Assembly: GCA_009691925.1 (NCBI GenBank)
Contig: SIAG01000036.1
Location: forward strand, 1-16,289
Source of the DNA: Planctomycetaceae bacterium
GTDB lineage: Bacteria; Planctomycetota; Planctomycetia; Pirellulales; UBA1268
Reading direction: 5' to 3'
DNA: 16,289 nt
Below are positions 14,022 through 16,289 of the stretch, piece by piece; the first letter of the stretch is position 1, and each line of letters starts with the position of its first letter. The notes under the pieces were generated by a model, which was given only the letters and a program-made list of their open reading frames with translations, did not search any database and was not told where the DNA came from. The translations under genes and the position numbers were made by a program.

Positions 14022-16289
14022 TCAGTCGACGAACAGGAGCTCATTGGAAAGCAGGAGCGTCTGCACGAGCTGCTCGCGGGGGGAGAGCAGCGGCGGCGGA
14101 ATCGGTGGCGCGGGCTTCCCGTCTTCCGGCAGTGGCGGCGGGGCCGGTGGCTCAAGCGCAGGCGCCGTGGCGAGGAACGCCATCGCCCCCTCGCGCTCGT
14201 CGCTCGTCGGCGATCGTTGATAGATCGCCTGCCAGATCCGCTCGATCGCGAGCCCGGGCTCCTCGGCGCTCTCCTCCGGCCAGAGCCTGCGCACCAGCGA
14301 TCGGGCGCGCTCGGCAACAAAGGGATGATTGAGCGCGAAGAGCGACTGCTGCGGTACGGTCGTCTCCAGCCGCTTCGGCATGTGGAGATCGGGATTAGCG
14401 AAGTCGAAGACGCTCATCACTCCTGGCACGAACTGCCGATCGACAACGCAGTAAACACTGCGCCGATGGGGCCCGGGCCCGGCCGCGAGGACGTCGCTCC
14501 CGCGCCCGCCGCGGGCCGCCGGATCGAGATCGCCACTGACGACCAAGAGCGTGTCGCGGAAAGGCTCCCACTCCAGCCGCCGGACGGGCATCCGGCACAG
14601 AAGCCGATTCTCGGGATCGATCTCCTGGGCGCTAGCCGCCCCGGCAATGCGCCCCGACTGTTGCCGGTAGGTGTGGCTCGTGACGATCCGGCGGTGGAGC
14701 CGCTTCGTGCTCCACCCATCGGCGATCAAGCCGGCGGCGAGGGCGTCGAGCAATTCCGGATGCGACGGCGGCTCGGCACGCAAACCGAAATCGCTCGGCG
14801 TCTCGACGAGCCCGCGGCCGAAATGCTGCCGCCACACCCGGTTTACCCACACCCGCGCGGCGAGGGGATTGTCCGGGGCGACGATCTGTCGGGCCAGTTC
14901 CAGCCGGCCGCTACCGTCGGCAAAGGCCCCCTGGTCGCCGCCGGTCGCGGCAGCCGGCAGGCGACGCGGCACGACATGCCCCTTGTTGGCCGGATTGCCG
15001 CGCTTGAAGATCTGCGCATCCTGCGGCGCACCCCGGTCGAAGAGGGCCAGCGCCTGCGGGGCCGACCCTGGCTGCGGAATCAGCCAGCGGTCGAGCTCGT
15101 TTTGGAGATTCCAGATCTGGTTGATCGAATCGGAATCCATCAGCGTCTCGATGTTGGCGATCGGCTCATCGGGAATCGTGCAGGGGGACGTGGGGCCGTA
15201 GAGCGCCTGGCGGAGCTGCTCGTCGGCGGCGTCGGGGAGCGCCTGCGGGAGCGGAGCGCTTGCCGCCACGGCCTGACTGCAGCGCTGCTTCCAGGCGGCA
15301 TCAATCTCGGCAAACACTTTGCCATAGCGATCGGCCACCTCGCGAAAGCTCGCCGGCGGCGTCTCGAACGCGGCGAGGACCCGCGGGTGGATCGCGGCCC
15401 CGGCGGCCTTCAGCTCGGCGAGCTTCGCCGCCGCGGCTTCGGGGAAGCCCTCAGCGCGGAGCGGGAGGAGGGCGACGAGGAGGCTGAAGACTGGATCCCC
15501 CGCCGCTCGATCGGGACTCAAAAACGCCTGCCAGCGGCGGACGATCGCGGCGATGAGATCGTCTTTGGCGATGATCTGGTCGAAGCCGAGCTCGGGGTAT
15601 TTCCCCAGCTCGGTCTGGGCGAAGAGATAGTCGGCAACCCGGGCCCGGAAGCGCTCGGAGCTCTCGGCCCGCAGCCGCAGCGAGCCCTCGTCGAGCGCCC
15701 GCCGACGCTTGGCCAGCTCGGCGGTGAACTCGGGCGTCGGAGGCGTGGCCCCGGCCGCGGCCCGCACCGGCACAAGCTTCTCATAAGAGCTTGTGAACAC
15801 GCCGTAGAGGCCGTAGTAATCGGCCGTGGCGACCGGATCGTATTTGTGGTCGTGGCAGCGGGCACAGCCGACGGTGAGACCGAGGAACCCGCGGGTAAGG
15901 ACGTCGATCCGATCGTCGACGATGTCGGGGGTGACGCCGAGAAAGCGCCGGCCGGTGGTGAGGAAGCCGAGGGCGGCAAGGTCGGGATCCCCTTCCCCGC
16001 AGAGCCGATCGGCGGCGAGTTGGAGCGAGACGAAGCGATCGTAGGGGAGATCCTCGTTGAAGGCCCCGATCACCCAGTCGCGGTACACCGGGGCATGGAC
16101 GAAAAACCGCTCCTCGCGGCCGTAGACATAGCCCTTGGTGTCGGAATAGCGGGCGACATCGAGCCAGTGCCGCCCCTGCTGCTCGCCGTAGCGCGGCGAG
16201 GCGAGGAGCCGGTCGACGAGTTGTTCGTACGCGTCGGGGGAGGGATCGGCAACGAACGCCGCCACCGCTTCCGGCTCCGGTGGTAATCC
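14022..16289 (-). CDS. Planctomycete cytochrome DUF1549/DUF1553 protein, N-terminus beyond window (first pair)
   Basis: The frame is open to the right edge. The codons before the GTG at 16265 read GLPPEPEAV, the conserved T-GLPP-x-PE segment of DUF1549, so GTG 16265 is internal and the gene is cut by the window. Visible: most of DUF1549/PSCyt2 (VDRLLASPRYGEQQGRHWLDVARYSDTKGY, LPYDRFVSLQLAAD, heme motif CARCHDHKYDP), a long helical middle region, and DUF1553/PSD1 (RGNPANKGHVVPRR, NPLAARVWVNRVWRQHFGRGLVETPSDFG, TVPQQSLFALNHPFV) ending LLLSNELLFVD. The missing N-terminus should hold a signal peptide and a PSCyt1 domain. Its DUF1501 partner starts 22 bases after its stop. It differs from the other cytochrome gene in the middle region, so the pairs are paralogues and not a recent duplication. 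Confidence 0.92.
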   Translation of the reverse strand, partial: GLPPEPEAVAAFVADPSPDAYEQLVDRLLASPRYGEQQGRHWLDVARYSDTKGYVYGREERFFVHAPVYRDWVIGAFNEDLPYDRFVSLQLAADRLCGEGDPDLAALGFLTTGRRFLGVTPDIVDDRIDVLTRGFLGLTVGCARCHDHKYDPVATADYYGLYGVFTSSYEKLVPVRAAAGATPPTPEFTAELAKRRRALDEGSLRLRAESSERFRARVADYLFAQTELGKYPELGFDQIIAKDDLIAAIVRRWQAFLSPDRAAGDPVFSLLVALLPLRAEGFPEAAAAKLAELKAAGAAIHPRVLAAFETPPASFREVADRYGKVFAEIDAAWKQRCSQAVAASAPLPQALPDAADEQLRQALYGPTSPCTIPDEPIANIETLMDSDSINQIWNLQNELDRWLIPQPGSAPQALALFDRGAPQDAQIFKRGNPANKGHVVPRRLPAAATGGDQGAFADGSGRLELARQIVAPDNPLAARVWVNRVWRQHFGRGLVETPSDFGLRAEPPSHPELLDALAAGLIADGWSTKRLHRRIVTSHTYRQQSGRIAGAASAQEIDPENRLLCRMPVRRLEWEPFRDTLLVVSGDLDPAARGGRGSDVLAAGPGPHRRSVYCVVDRQFVPGVMSVFDFANPDLHMPKRLETTVPQQSLFALNHPFVAERARSLVRRLWPEESAEEPGLAIERIWQAIYQRSPTSDEREGAMAFLATAPALEPPAPPPLPEDGKPAPPIPPPLLSPREQLVQTLLLSNELLFVD

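Noticed and set aside
14000..14320. 107-residue N-terminal extension of the first DUF1501 protein
   Set aside because: Arg/Ser/Pro-rich sequence overlapping the end of the cytochrome gene in another frame; the Tat signal starts at 13999 behind AGGAGG.
13536..16286. Plus-strand open frame of 916 codons
   Set aside because: It lies antisense to the clear DUF1501 and PSCyt/DUF1553 genes and has an Arg/Gly/Glu-rich composition with no family motif. It is a GC-bias shadow.
1..16289. tRNA or rRNA genes, CRISPR arrays, insertion sequences
   Set aside because: No cloverleaf-like gene, regularly spaced repeats, transposase or terminal inverted repeats were seen by reading; a short tRNA could only be excluded with a covariance-model search.

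Overview
This window comes from a high-GC planctomycete. The evidence is two pairs of planctomycete cytochrome (PSCyt1/DUF1549/DUF1553) and DUF1501 genes, families that are massively expanded in that phylum, and a large Ala-rich protein with a planctomycete-type LEPR-XLL N-terminal motif. Every supported gene lies on the minus strand. The long plus-strand open frames are antisense shadows produced by the GC-rich codon usage.

Layout in the direction of transcription (right to left): (1) a PSCyt/DUF1549/DUF1553 protein cut by the right edge (16289-14022) and its DUF1501 partner (13999-12578); (2) a catabolic-looking block: NAD-dependent epimerase/dehydratase (12560-11529), dihydrodipicolinate-synthase-family lyase (11542-10502), exported PQQ-type beta-propeller (10416-9115), GAF-SpoIIE phosphatase (9113-7803), phytanoyl-CoA dioxygenase family oxygenase (7761-6913) and Gfo/Idh/MocA oxidoreductase (6916-5771); (3) a second PSCyt1/DUF1549/DUF1553 (5774-3408) and DUF1501 (3371-1899) pair; (4) after a 171-base gap with a possible promoter, an Ala-rich LEPR-XLL protein that runs off the left edge (1727-1).

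Genes in blocks 1-3 are separated by at most 85 bases. Several overlap by 4-14 bases or abut, so a long polycistronic unit with translational coupling is likely. The enzymes resemble planctomycete sugar or sugar-acid catabolic sets, but the substrate cannot be read from the sequence. The PSCyt/DUF1501 pairs are predicted to be exported and are of unknown biochemical function. The GAF-SpoIIE protein is the only obvious signalling component.

The most interesting point is at the left. The Ala-rich gene has an uninterrupted frame from about 1699 to the left edge, but its only good ATG and Shine-Dalgarno lie upstream of a run of ten G residues (1683-1692) that puts them out of frame by one base. 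Nine G would restore an N-terminus with the LEPR motif in place. This is either a phase-variable (slipped-strand) or frameshift-controlled surface protein, or a homopolymer error in the assembly. The sequence alone cannot separate these.
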